From: Gaeumannomyces sp. JS-464
Lineage: Eukaryota; Ascomycota; Sordariomycetes; Magnaporthales; Magnaporthaceae
Assembly (NCBI GenBank): GCA_002197995.1
Contig: NGZR01000001.1
Span: 3,162,001-3,226,000, forward strand
Direction: 5' to 3'
Length of the DNA: 64,000 bases
Positions 11,803 through 22,413 of the stretch are shown piece by piece; the first letter of the stretch is position 1, and every line of letters begins with the position of its first letter. A model generated the notes under the pieces. It was given only the letters and a program-made list of their open reading frames with translations. It did not search any database and was not told the origin of the DNA. Made by a program: the position numbers and the translations under genes.

Positions 11803-12291
11803 ATGCCCTCCCCACAAAGCCCCACCCCGACCCCAGCCAAAACCCCAACCACGTCGATGGAGGTCCAACTCGTCACCACCAAGACCAAGGCCCTTTCCAC
11901 CGCCCTGGCCATCCCGGGGTCCACGGTGGTGGCGCCGTCCGCGCCCGCGTGCGTGTACTGCCGCAAAAAGACGCAGCGCTTCATCACGCGGTTCTCAAAC
12001 CGCAAGGGCAACGCGGGGAGGCCCTACTACAAGTGCGTGCCGTGCGGCAAGTTTGCGCGGTTCGACGACGAGCGTGGCAACGACGACCGCAACCCGCCCT
12101 GCGATGGGTGCGGGCACCCCAGCAAGCGCCAGGTCGCCGGGGACGATACCCTGGTGCCGGGAGGCATTCACTACGTGTGCAGCCAGGGCACCTGCGACTT
12201 TTACCAGCCGCATTTAAATAAGGATGGAGTCCAGCTGGCTGTGGTGGACCCGGAGCTTTTGAGGGCGTTGGTGAGCCTGAAGCTGGTTTGA
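11803..12291 (+). CDS. Small protein with two GRF-type zinc-ribbon-like modules
   Basis: A 162-residue single-exon protein. The N-terminal ~45 residues are Pro/Thr-rich and probably disordered. Module 1 starts CVYCRKK and ends GRPYYKCVPCGKF, a CxxC...CxxC arrangement with the GRxYYxC signature of GRF zinc fingers. Module 2 starts PPCDGCGHPSK and ends HYVCSQGTCDFY, again a GRF-like half-site. GRF fingers bind single-stranded nucleic acid in topoisomerase III, APE2 and NEIL3; here they stand alone with no enzyme domain. The start was set at 11803 (MPSPQSP); an in-frame upstream Met at 11623 would add 60 residues with no conserved look. The function is unknown; nucleic-acid binding is an inference from the fold. 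Confidence 0.75.
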   Translation: MPSPQSPTPTPAKTPTTSMEVQLVTTKTKALSTALAIPGSTVVAPSAPACVYCRKKTQRFITRFSNRKGNAGRPYYKCVPCGKFARFDDERGNDDRNPPCDGCGHPSKRQVAGDDTLVPGGIHYVCSQGTCDFYQPHLNKDGVQLAVVDPELLRALVSLKLV

Positions 12292-13065
12292 TGGGGGGTT
12301 TTTTTTTTCTTTGTTTGGGCATGAGGGCTCATTTGAGTCTTGTACGATATCGACGAGTTAGGCGGAAGAGCTAGAGCTAGGGGATATTGCTTAGGAAACT
12401 GTTTTCTGCTCGGTGAGTCTTGTCAATGGAGCGCGAAGCATACGAATAAGAAGCACACCAACGAACGTCTAGAGTAACAAAATAAGAAAAAGGGGAGAAA
12501 GTGACCTAGGCATTACGTAATCTGTACGTACTTTTGGCCGAGGGTTGGACAATGGAATTTGTTTGCTCCCATCTCCAAACCTCGGTAGGCTTTCTTTCCC
12601 AGCTGCTACTCAAAAACGTGATGTGATCCGTCATGTTTGGCATTGAGCAACAGCCAGATCCAAGATCACCACCAAACTGGGCCTCAGGACTGGTGTGGTG
12701 ACAGCGCTGGACAGCCGAGCCAACGGAATGGATCAAAGCTGGGGCAAGGTTCGGAAAGCCCCGAGCGCCACCCCTGCGCTACGTCAGTGTGCATTGAGGA
12801 AGATCCCGGGACAGCCATCGACAAATCAATTGGCTTCGGCGAGCTGGCAGTTTCACCACACCCGGTGCGAAGCGATGGAGAGCGAGTGTTGTTGAGGAGC
12901 GCCAAGCAAACGCCAACATTCGCTTCCCCCTCACTGTATTGCATCCTCCCGCGCTCCCACTGGACAACATACCCATCCACAAGCACCCTGCCTACCTAGC
13001 CTTCCGCCGTTGCAATCTCAACACTGCCCGCCCTTACCAACTCATACAGCTTTCAAGACGGCGGG
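12292..13065. other. Intergenic, promoter of the PP2C gene
   Basis: Contains a T-rich run just after the zinc-protein stop and then ~700 bp with no gene. The last part should hold the promoter and 5' UTR of the phosphatase at 13066. Confidence 0.6.
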
Positions 13066-15077
13066 ATGGCGTCGCGCGCGCTAGCTGGAATGCCTCGCTG
13101 GGCCCCAAGAACCCGGCCGCGACCGACACACGTCCGCTCCGCCAGCCCCGACACCCTTAGTGCCTTCATGGGCTTCATCGCCACGCTTGTCCACTCGACC
13201 TCGCACTCTCGTCTAGCGGGGCGCCATTCCAGGAGCTATCGAGCACCCCGACGCGTTCCCACGGGCCAGAACCAGCCCCTCTGTCCCAGCAGCCACGGGC
13301 CGTGCCGTCACGACCGCCCCCTCACCGCCACCGAGAGCGGCCCGTCGTCCCAGCGGCGCTGCTTTCACAACTACTTTGTCACCCACCTGCCATCGTCGTC
13401 GTTACACCCGGACCCGCGCCTCGGCTCAGGCCCGCACCACAAGCTCCCGCGAAGCGCCTCGACGCCCCACACCCCTGACCCAGGCTCCCGGAGCCTCCCC
13501 GCGGCGAGTCCGCCCGTGCCCCGGAACCTGCCGTCGCGCGACCTGACCGTCGTCCGCATCCCGCTCCGCAGCGCCAAGCACCACTTTGGCGCCTACAACT
13601 CGCGCGGCACCCGCGCCTACAACGAGGACGAAAACCAGGCCGGCACCATAGACCTGCCCGCCTTCGCCCGCCGCGCCCCGGTCAGCCTGTCGCGCTCCAG
13701 GAGGCCCTCCTCCTCGGCCTCCGGTAGCGACAATGCCAGCTCTGGCGAGGGGAGCGTCGCCGACAGCGCCAGCGGAGACCCGCAGATATTCTACTTTGGT
13801 GTGTTCGATGGCCACGGCGGCAACGAGTGTTCCGCCTTCCTGCGCGATGAGCTGCACGCCTACATCGAGGAAGCCGCAGTCCAGTTTGGGCTCGGGAGCA
13901 GCTTGCGCCGTGAGCCTCACAAGCCCGGCAGTCAAGGCATCGGCGGATCTTCCCCGCCGCAGCAGCAGCAGCCAGAGATGAAGAGCGCAGAGGAGGTCCA
14001 GGCTGTCGTAAAAGACGACATCACCGAAGGCAAGAGGATCAGCAGCGACGACCCCGAGCCCGTGGCGGCCGACGTCCCCGTCGCGCTGCGCCTCGAGCGT
14101 GAGCTCCTGGCCGAATACAAGGACACAGTCGGCGGCTACTTCCGCCGCTTCAAACCACCCCACTTCAGCCTCACCCGGACGACCTCGGTCGAGTCCACGT
14201 CGGACCCGTCATCTCCCGATGCGACGGCCGACACGCCGCCCGTGACTATCGAGTCGGTGCTGACGTACGCCTTCCTGCGCGCCGACCTCGACTTCGTGAC
14301 CGCCCAGGCCCGCAAGCCGGACCCGGACGACCCGCACGTGGCCGACTTCCCCGTCAACCGCGACGAGGTCCTGGGCGCCCCTCACGTCCGGCACCACAAC
14401 CCCGGCAGCGACACCATCGGCGGGCCGTCGCGCTTCAAGGGCGGCTCGACGGCCACCGTCGCCCTCGTGTCGACCCCGACGCCCCAGCCCTTCTGGCACC
14501 CGTCCGCCCACAGCACCCTGCTCGTCGCCCACGTCGGCGACTCGCGTGCCCTGCTCTGCGAGACGGCCACGGGGCTCGCCCGGCCCCTCAGCAACGACCA
14601 CCACCCGTCGAGCCCGCTCGAGGCCCGCCGGCTGCGCCGCTTCTTCACGGCCGGCGGCTCGCTCGCCACCGACTCGTTCGGCGAGGAGCGCCTCGCCGGC
14701 CTGGCCAACTCGCGCGCCTTTGGCGACCTGACGTCGAAGCGCCTCGGCGTCTCGGCCGAGCCCGAGCTGTGCCGCACCGACCTCGGCCCGGCCGAGTACA
14801 GCTTCCTGGTGCTGGCCAGCGACGGCGTCTCGGGCACCCTGTCGGACCAGGAGATCGTCGACGTCGTCAAGGAGGCCCGCACCCCCGAGCAGGGGCCCGC
14901 GACGTCGTCGAGTACGCGACCGAGGTCTCGAGCGACGGCGACAACGCCACCTGCCTCGTCGTCCGCCTGGGCGGCTGGGAGCGCCGCAGCGAGGGCGGCG
15001 TCGGCAGCCTCGGCACAAAGGAGATCCGCGACGTGCGCAGGGCCGAGGCGCAGGATCCCAGGCGGGGGAGGAGGTGA
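13066..15077 (+). CDS. PP2C-family Ser/Thr phosphatase, probably mitochondrial (Ptc6-like)
   Basis: About 670 residues, single exon. The Arg-rich, acid-poor N-terminus (MASRALAGMPRWAPRTRPRP) looks like a mitochondrial presequence. The PP2C motifs appear in order: RAYNEDENQAG, YFGVFDGHGGNECSAFL (metal-binding Asp-Gly), TATVALV, LLVAHVGDSRALLC, PLSNDHHPSSPLEARR, LANSRAFGD and VLASDGVSGTLSDQE. The last motif, DNATCLVVRLGGW, lies in another frame. The switch is at the G run 14892-14895: one additional G restores QGARDVVEYATEVSSDGDNA and the stop at 15077. Without it the frame runs to 15123 in Ser/Arg/Ala-rich nonsense. Yeast Ptc6/Aup1 is a mitochondrial PP2C acting on pyruvate dehydrogenase and mitophagy; this assignment is by overall layout and is not certain. 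Long inserts between the motifs are usual in fungal members. Confidence 0.85.
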
Positions 15078-16140
15078 TGAGGGAAGAAGAAAGCGTGGGA
15101 GACCCGTGTTGGCTGGGTTGTAGCTCACATATTTTCCATCTCTGCTGCGTTCTTTTAGTCTACGTTTTCTGTCTTTCTCGCATTTACTCTTTCTCCTTTT
15201 TTTTTTCTTTTTTTTTTTTTTCTCCGTCTTAGTTCCCCTTATTTTGTCAGCTCCCTATCTACTCATGCACTTCACTGCAAATAGCGACCCGGCGTCATAG
15301 GGAATCTGTCTCGTTCTTGTTCCTTTTCTCTGATATTTACAAGCAAAGATAGAATCGATAGATCTAGCATGGAACTTGTTTCCCTCGCAATCTCGTTCGT
15401 TTCCGTTGTACTTCGCGACGTATTTCTCTCCCGACACCCTCTTATCTACGAGACCTAGTCATTGGCCAAACCCCCGAGATTCTAGCCTGTGACTTATGCT
15501 GTCATTTGTCTACGGTATCCGCGGGCCTTATCCACTAACTTATCCACCTACCCAGACACCACTTACACAGTAAGGAGGTCCAACAAGTCCGGACTGTCTC
15601 GATGGGGGAATCAGGGGCTTGCTCAAACAGGCAGATACGACGCGGAAAAAAAGTCTTCTGAAGGCTACAGTTAATTCTAAAGAACGAAGTCCATGCCCTC
15701 AGGACGCCATTAAAAACCCCCGCCGTTTCGCTGATCGTAAGGTTATTGTTCCTGAAACCACCCCTGAACCTACCACGCTGCCTACCGCCGTGCCAATCCT
15801 GTCTCCCAAAAATGATACTTTTGCCATCACAAAACCTCCACTTATAGCATCACCGTCAAGCTCCAGTTCCAGGCCACGTCCACTATTTGAGCCAGGAGCG
15901 ATCCTCCTCCTCGACCACCTTGCCCCGTATGTCTAGCAACAGCCGCTCTACGAACTCAAATTGATGCGAAAATGCGTCCTGATCATTATCTCCATCTGAC
16001 AGATACCGACGACAATAAGCCGCATGCGCATCCTGATCAGAATCTCCAGCACCTAAGTCCTAGTATAAATAGCTTTCGTTGTGATAAAGAGCAGCAGCTC
16101 CATTCTCCTGGTCAGAATCGGCTTCACCGCCATCTTGCAC
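15078..16140. other. Convergent intergenic region with T-tract
   Basis: Lies between the stops of PP2C (plus) and het-C (minus). It has a T10-C-T14 tract at 15197-15221 soon after the PP2C stop, which may serve in 3'-end formation. No gene seen in the remainder. Confidence 0.6.
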
Positions 16141-18819
16141 CTAGCGGTACTGGCCGGGGTATCCCGACCACCCGCCGGTTGTCCAGGAGGGGGTTGTTGT
16201 TGGTAAGGCGGCTGTTGTTGCTGATACGGGGGCTGGCCTCCGTAAATTGGCTGGCCATAAGGCTGCGGAGGCGGCGGCTGCTGGTAGTACACGGGTTGCT
16301 GGGGAGGCTGGTGGTGCTGGGTCGGCGGGTACGCCTGATGCGGCGGCGGCGGCTGGTGGTGGTGCTGTTGCATGTGTGGAGGCGGGTGCTGCCCATACGG
16401 CTGCGGGGCATATCCTCCCTGGTGCGGAGGCGGCTGCTGCGGCGGCGGGGCTGCTGGCTATAGCCGCCGTAGCTGGGCGATGGAGCAGGCGGCTGGCCAC
16501 CCTGGCTGTAGCCGTATCCGGACGGGGGGCCTTGGCCATACTGAGGTTGCGGCGGGGGCTGTTGCTGAGGCTGGGGCGTCTCTTGAGGGCCCGCGCCCAT
16601 GGCGTTCATGTCGCGTGTTTTGACTTGCGACCACAGCGAGCCCGACACCCTGCCGTGGCCACCCATCTCGGCGAGGGCAGCGGCGGGGAAGCCGCCACCT
16701 CCATGATTATGAGCACGATCGAGAGACTTGGCCTGCTGACCATTGGCAAGGGTGTGGTTGCGGCCTGCCTTGACGGCCTCGGAGGACAGTAGGCGGCCGA
16801 CCTCATGCTTGTGAGACCACTCGTTAAACCAAAGCCGGACGGTCTCGAACATCTGCTTCTGAATTTCGATCTGCTCGTTTCGCGCGGCAGGGTGATGGAA
16901 AGCCCGGAGGACATCATTGCAAATCTCATCTACCGGCACATTGGGGTTCTCCCAGGCGAAGACAATACGCCTTATATGCGAATGACGATGTCAGTGACCG
17001 TCAAGTTTTCTTGCAAAGAGCCAGAGACAGGGAAAAACTTACGGCACGACGTATTGCAGGATCGTCGACGCAACACGACCAGCGCAGGAATTGAGGACGT
17101 TCGTAAAATGGTCCTTGCTCTATAGGGAAACATGGAGTAAGCGAGTGGCTCTACTGAGATCCGAGTTTAGGGAGCGAAACGGGGAGCAAAGGTCACCTAC
17201 CAGCATGGAGTGCGTCGGGTTGGAGCACGTGGGGTCCTTCCAAGGCTCAAGCTGCGAGTTTGCACTGGCAGTGATGACACCTGAGGAGCCATCCTTGAGC
17301 ACTTTGGACACCTGAGTGATGATGGGCCGGACGAAGGGAGCCAGCAGTCCCATAATAAAGGCAGTCAGGGTCTCGCCAATGTGCTCCAGCAGCTTCTCCA
17401 GCCCCGGAATCTTGGAGATGGTGTTGCTGATAGCCCGGACGATCTTGTCACGGAAAAGAAGGATGGGGTATATCTTCCCTGCCGTCTTGACGGGATCAAA
17501 GTTCTCACTCATGCCGGGCACATGGTTGGGGTTGTTGGAGTCCCGGCTGAGGTTCTCCTTCTCCTGGGCCGCCGACGCGGCCTGCAGGTTCCGGGCTTCG
17601 GCGGCGAATCCGTCGCCAACCTGGGGAAGCTGGGAAATGAGCGAGATAAAACCGCCGCCGCCGCCGCCCGATGGGCCGAAGAGGCCGCGGTCAGTGGACC
17701 CGCCTGGGCCGCCACCACCCGACTTGGTCAGCTGTTGCGCATTCTGCAGCGCCACATTCATCTCGTCGACCTCGGACTGGGTGAAGTGGTCGGTTGCCTC
17801 CCTGGAAACCGTCGTGTCAACTTAGGGTATACAGTCACGAGACACGACTTGAAAACAGTCGAGAATACTCACCCAATCACGGAGTGCAGAAAGTCGACAG
17901 CACCAAAGGTTCCAGTCACAAGAGGTAGACCCTCCGGCCGTTGAGGTTAATCTCGGTCTGTGTACCACAGTGGGGAACACATCGGTATGACCGCTCCCGC
18001 AGGGCCAGCTCCGTGTAGTTGGAGTGCGCAGGGAAGTCCTCCATGCAGTGCAGGGCCTGGCCCAGGCACCTCAGGGCCTCGCAAAGGTCCTCCTCGCGGC
18101 CAGACCGCGCGCCGCTCGTGTAGACGCGACCAAAGTGGATGCTGCGCGCGAAGCTCCAGCGGAGGTAGCCGGCGCTGGTTGCCCAACCGCCGCCCTCGTT
18201 GGCGATGTAGTTTTTCATACCGGTGCGCGGGTCGATCTCGAGCTCACGGGGGTCGATGGGGCCCCGCAGGCGAGAGTCGAACTTGCGGGCGTCGAGGTTG
18301 TCGGCATAGCCCAGGGGGTTGTCGATGTGCTCCTCGGGACGGTAGACGCCCAGACGCTCCTCGGTGGTCTCGAACTCCTCAGTCGCGTAGCCGAAGGACA
18401 GGAAGGACAGAACCCAGATAAGGATGCGGATCGTGGCGGCGTTGACACCTTTGAGGGTACCGACGTCGACGGCCTGCGAGTAGTCGCGCAGCCAGTTGCC
18501 GTAGTAAACGCGCGAGATCTCCCTCGTTTTCCACTTTTTTCCGCCGAGGAAGATGAGCGTTGAGAGCATGTCCTCGATATCTGAGTGAGACTTGTTGTCA
18601 GTTGATCGTCCATGGATCGCCAAACGAGCCAGCGACGGGCTAGCGAGGGTGGTGTGCATGGCAGCAGGTACCTCCGTGCCGCCAGTTGTGGCCCTCAACC
18701 TGCGCGATGGAAGGGATGTTTCCGGCACCGAACGCTGCGGCCTTGCCGGGCATCACGACGAGCATGATGCCCAGAGCGAGGAGCACGGTGCCCCATTGGA
18801 CTTGGAAGGTCGGCGCCAT
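16141..18819 (-). CDS. het-c: Het-C heterokaryon incompatibility-type protein
   Basis: Five exons: 18819-18672, 18580-17873, 17801-17201, 17119-17043 and 16970-16141. The N-terminal hydrophobic stretch (MAPTFQVQWGTVLLALGIML) is a signal peptide or anchor. It is followed by the hallmark GAGNIPSIAQVEGHNWRHGD, then RVYYGNWLRDYSQAVDVGTL, VYRPEEHIDNPLGYADN and HCMEDFPAHSNYTELALRE. Neurospora het-c controls vegetative incompatibility between alleles and is a plasma-membrane protein. The tail here is not Gly-rich as in Neurospora but Gln/Pro-rich (e.g. PPTQHHQPPQQPVYYQQPPP). Three one-base losses must be assumed: the C pair at 17924-17925 (restoring VYPLVTGTFGAVDF), the run at 16447-16450 (opening the Gln/Pro frame) and 16171-16173 (giving the end GWSGYPGQYR and the stop at 16141). 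With these, exon lengths total 2367 nt, i.e. 788 residues. A real null allele is the alternative. Confidence 0.88.
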
Positions 18820-20245
18820 TGCGCGACTGACGAGGCTGGAAACGCTGTCCAAGAAATGCTATAGCTAAGAGGGCGCGCGGTGTGGTGGGAAGCGAGAGAT
18901 AGAGAATTCAAAGGGCCAATGTTGGGATGAGCTCGCGAACGTGGCTCGAGACAAAACTGTTCTCCCAGAGTCGCCTTGGGAGATAATCGAGGTGCCAGCC
19001 AGGGAGGGGGTCCTCGCCTTGTGGAGGGCGAAAAGCTACGAATTGACCGTTCCTGGTGGATGACGTCTGAGCGGCGCCCTTTGCGATCACGGGAGGCGGG
19101 GTTCCACTCAGTGCAGGCAAGAAGCTTGAGAGAGAAGAAACGAAACAACACGCGGGAGGAAGCTGGCAATCCGGATGCAAATTGTAGCTCCACTGCTATT
19201 TCTCAAAGAATGAGGTTGGGAAATGTGGCAAGATGGAGGCAGCCCAACAGCCACCGTCAGCTGCCTCTGCCAACTGCAGCGAGAGCTGTGCCAACCTGAG
19301 ATGGTCTAGGTGGAATGCACGGCGCTACACGCCAGCCGCCCCAGCCACATTGCGTCAAACCGAACTGGCAGGAGCTGACGCCCGATCAATGGACCTACAT
19401 ACGAGGGTTGACTGACTGTGTTTGCGCGCGCTCCCGCTGGGCTGGCAGCATGTCAAAGAATTGCTTTGGTTGCCTGCCGTCAAGGAACCCCTTGCCGACG
19501 CTAAACATGTATCTAGAAAATTTGTCTGCCGAGAATCTTGCGATATCCTCTGCTGAGAGCCAATTCGCATTACTTCTTCGATGCCATGTGAGAAGCCGTT
19601 GCCAGCGTGCCAGCCCACGCCCAATGCAACATCTGCAAGCACCATTGCAAGCAATCTTTAGAGTTAAATTAGTGCAGCTCTTCCAGGGCCAAATATGCGA
19701 TGAGAATTATCAGATGGAAATATCTGCCTGGGCTTTCCACCACTCCGCCGGCCCCGTTCATCTCCCGCTCTGCCGAAGAATCCCCAGCGGTGAAAGTCGA
19801 TCATGCGACGCTAGGCAGGGGTGTTTTTGGTGCGTCACTTATCGGGCCACTTATCGGGCAGGATAACGCCACCCTCGACCGTTTTCGCGGCGAATGCTCA
19901 TTTCGCGTCCCCATCGCAAACACCGTGAAGCCGCCCCTATTGCCCGCTTGAAAGGTGAGCAGGAAAAAAAAAACCCCTATGGTTCTGTCGAGTATGAGTG
20001 CTGTCCCTCATACTTTGCTGGCTGCTTATTTCTAACCTGCTCTAAACCTACTGCGCATCGGTTTTCTTTTCCACTTATCCTTTTTATTGCTTTGGCTCTC
20101 CATTCTCTTTCCTTCTCTCCCCTCTGGCCTTGCTTGGGCATTGGCTGGTTGTAATTCGCTCTCCTGCGGGCCGCAAGACCCTGAAAAGCGCCAACCGATC
20201 CGACAAGTCCGACGACACCAGACCGCCATCGAGCCAGTACCCAGG
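18820..20245. other. Divergent promoter region het-C / SCS7
   Basis: 1.4 kb between two divergent starts. No gene seen. A pyrimidine-rich stretch (about 20040-20130) precedes the SCS7 start, as is common in fungal 5' UTRs. Confidence 0.6.
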
Positions 20246-21466
20246 ATGCCGTCCCGCACGCTCCCAACTCTCACCCTAGCCGAGGTCGAGTCGCATAACA
20301 CCAGCAAGTCCTGCTATGTCATCCTCGGCCAGAATGTTTACGACGTGACGGACTTTCTCGAGTCCCACCCGGGAGGCGCGGATCTGGTCCTCGAGTACGG
20401 CGGCAAGGACGTCGCGGCCATCCTCAAGGACGAGGACTCGCACCGCCACTCGGAGGCCGCCTACGAGATCCTGGAAGAGTCGCTCGTCGGCTTCGTCGCA
20501 TCGGGCAAGAAGAGCAACGGATCGGCTGCGAACGGAAAGGCCAATGGCAGGGCCAACGGCGTCGAGCCCGAGCTCTTCGACGCAAAGGGGGGCGGTACAC
20601 CCGCGCACGGGCATGTCGTGCGAGGAGGACCTGAACAAGGAGACGGACTCGACCGACGATTACAAGAAGCACAAGTTCCTGGACCTCAACAAGCCACTGT
20701 TGCTTCAGGTTTTCTTCGGCGGCTTCAGCAAGGATTTTTATCTGGACCAGGTTCACAGGCCAAGGCATTACAAGGGCGGCGCTTCGGCGCCCATCTTTGG
20801 CAACTTCCTTGAGCCCCTGAGCCTGACGCCTTGGTGGGTCGTCCCGATGGTGTGGTTGCCACCCGTCAGCTACGGCCTTTACCTCGCCAGCCCGGGCTTC
20901 GAGAACCCACTGTCCCAAGTTGCCCTCTTCCTAAGTGGCCTCGGCCTCTGGACGATTATCGAATACGTCCTTCATCGGTTCCTATTCCATCTTGACTAGT
21001 ACGTTCTCCCTTCTCGACAGCTTGAGTAGTGTCTGGGTGCCGTGAGAAATAGCTAACATCTGCCGCCCTGCAACCCAGCTACCTTCCTGACAACCGCTTT
21101 GCCATCACAACGCATTTTCTTCTGCACGGCGTGCATCACTACCTCCCAATGGACAAGTACCGACTCGTGATGCCGCCAGCGCTCTTTGCGGTGCTGGCGA
21201 CCCCGTTCTGGAAGCTGGCGCACACCCTCTTCCCAGCCTGGCATGTCGCCACATCCATCTACTGCGGTGGCATCTTCGGCTACATATGCTACGACCTTAC
21301 GCATTACTTCCTTCACCACCGCAACCTACCTCTGTGGTACAAGGAGCTCAAGAAGTACCATCTCGAGCACCACTTCCTCGACTATGAGAACGGCTTCGGC
21401 GTCACCAGCCGCTTCTGGGACCGCGTGTTCGGTACCGAGATTGTGCCGCTGGTCAAGACCAAGTAA
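20246..21466 (+). CDS. scs7: Sphingolipid/fatty-acid alpha-hydroxylase (cytochrome b5 fusion), SCS7/FA2H
   Basis: Two exons, 20246-20998 and 21079-21466 (donor GTACGT). It adds the 2-hydroxyl group to the very-long-chain fatty acid of ceramides in the ER. The N-terminal cytochrome b5 domain carries the heme motif HPGGADLVLEYGG (His 41) and a second His in SHRHSEAAYE. The hydroxylase domain begins at MSCEEDLNKETDSTDDY and has the His clusters HRFLFH, HFLLHGVHHYLP, HYFLHH and YHLEHHFLDYENGFG that hold two irons. Hydrophobic membrane segments lie between them. The two domains are in different frames: the switch is at the six-G run 20587-20592 and needs one base fewer or two more, giving 379-380 residues, the normal family size. 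The 3' end is at VPLVKTK. Confidence 0.92.
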
Positions 21467-22413
21467 CCTCGCCTCTTCTGGGCTTCTTTTGCTTCAAGTC
21501 TTGTAGGCCCCTGTTCACTTTTGATCTTGGTCTAGGGCATGTTCACCGGGGTGGCCAGGTTTTGGGAGGTGCTCGTCTTGCATGCTTACTTGGCTGGGGT
21601 ATTTGGTCGTTATGGCGGGATAAAGCACATGGGACTTCACCTAAAGCACCGAGCCGAGGTGCGGATCTGCCTCCGGCAGCTAGTAATTTTAATGCTCTGC
21701 ACTTGGTTTGGGCGGCGTTTGGATGACATAGAAAACAACCAGGACTCTCCTCTCCCATGAGGGATCTGTTGCGGCAGAGCGGAATAGATACCAATTAAAA
21801 CATGTGCTCTTAACTTGGGCAAAAATGCCACGGGCTGGTTGTGCTTCCAATCCGGGTCATATTCGATCTGAAACCATCTGACGATAATCGCCAAATAGTG
21901 TCTGCGCGTGGCACCTGCCGGCTATCAGGGCCGGTTCGAGACAGCAAAAGTGTCCGTGGTTCGTGGAACCTGCCCAGCCTGGAGGGCGGACCGCTGTCAG
22001 CGAGTTTGATGGACACGGCAGGCACGTCCATGGCCGACAGCGGGGTGCCAATGCCTAACTGGGCGAGCTGGGGTCGGTGGCGCCAATTCGGCTGTATATC
22101 ACGTGACGGCGGTCCACTTATCTGCGTTTCCATGTCTCCACCACCCAACCCAACGCGGCCTAATCACCCACCAATTTTTTTCTCCTCCCGTCGTTTCTTT
22201 TTCAACTTCCCTGCACAGCACCCCCGCCCAGATTCAACGTCGGGTCGCTGCATCAAACACATCCGCGCCCGCACGGAAAACAACTCGACGTCGCTAATTG
22301 TCATTTCCTCCAGAATCGTACAACTACTTTATTCCCAGCCGTGTTACCATCGTCTCCGGCGCGACCCTCGAATCCTTGGTGCTGACGAGAAAGTGACGAC
22401 GAACCCACCCACA
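21467..22413. other. Intergenic, promoter of the splicing-factor gene
   Basis: No gene seen. Holds the SCS7 3' UTR and, from about 22000, the promoter of the next gene with a CCAAT box at 22083-22087 and a TCACGTGA palindrome at 22099-22106. Confidence 0.6.
22099..22106 (+). promoter_or_regulatory. TCACGTGA palindrome (E-box/CPF1-type site)
   Basis: A perfect 8-bp palindrome 308 bp upstream of the splicing-factor start, 12 bp after a CCAAT box. bHLH factors such as Cbf1/CPF1 bind RTCACRTG in fungi. Use here is inferred from position only. Confidence 0.4.

Noticed and set aside
14209..15128. Minus-strand frames of 248-269 codons opposite PP2C
   Set aside because: Arg/Ala/Gly-rich antisense shadows of G/C-ending codons.
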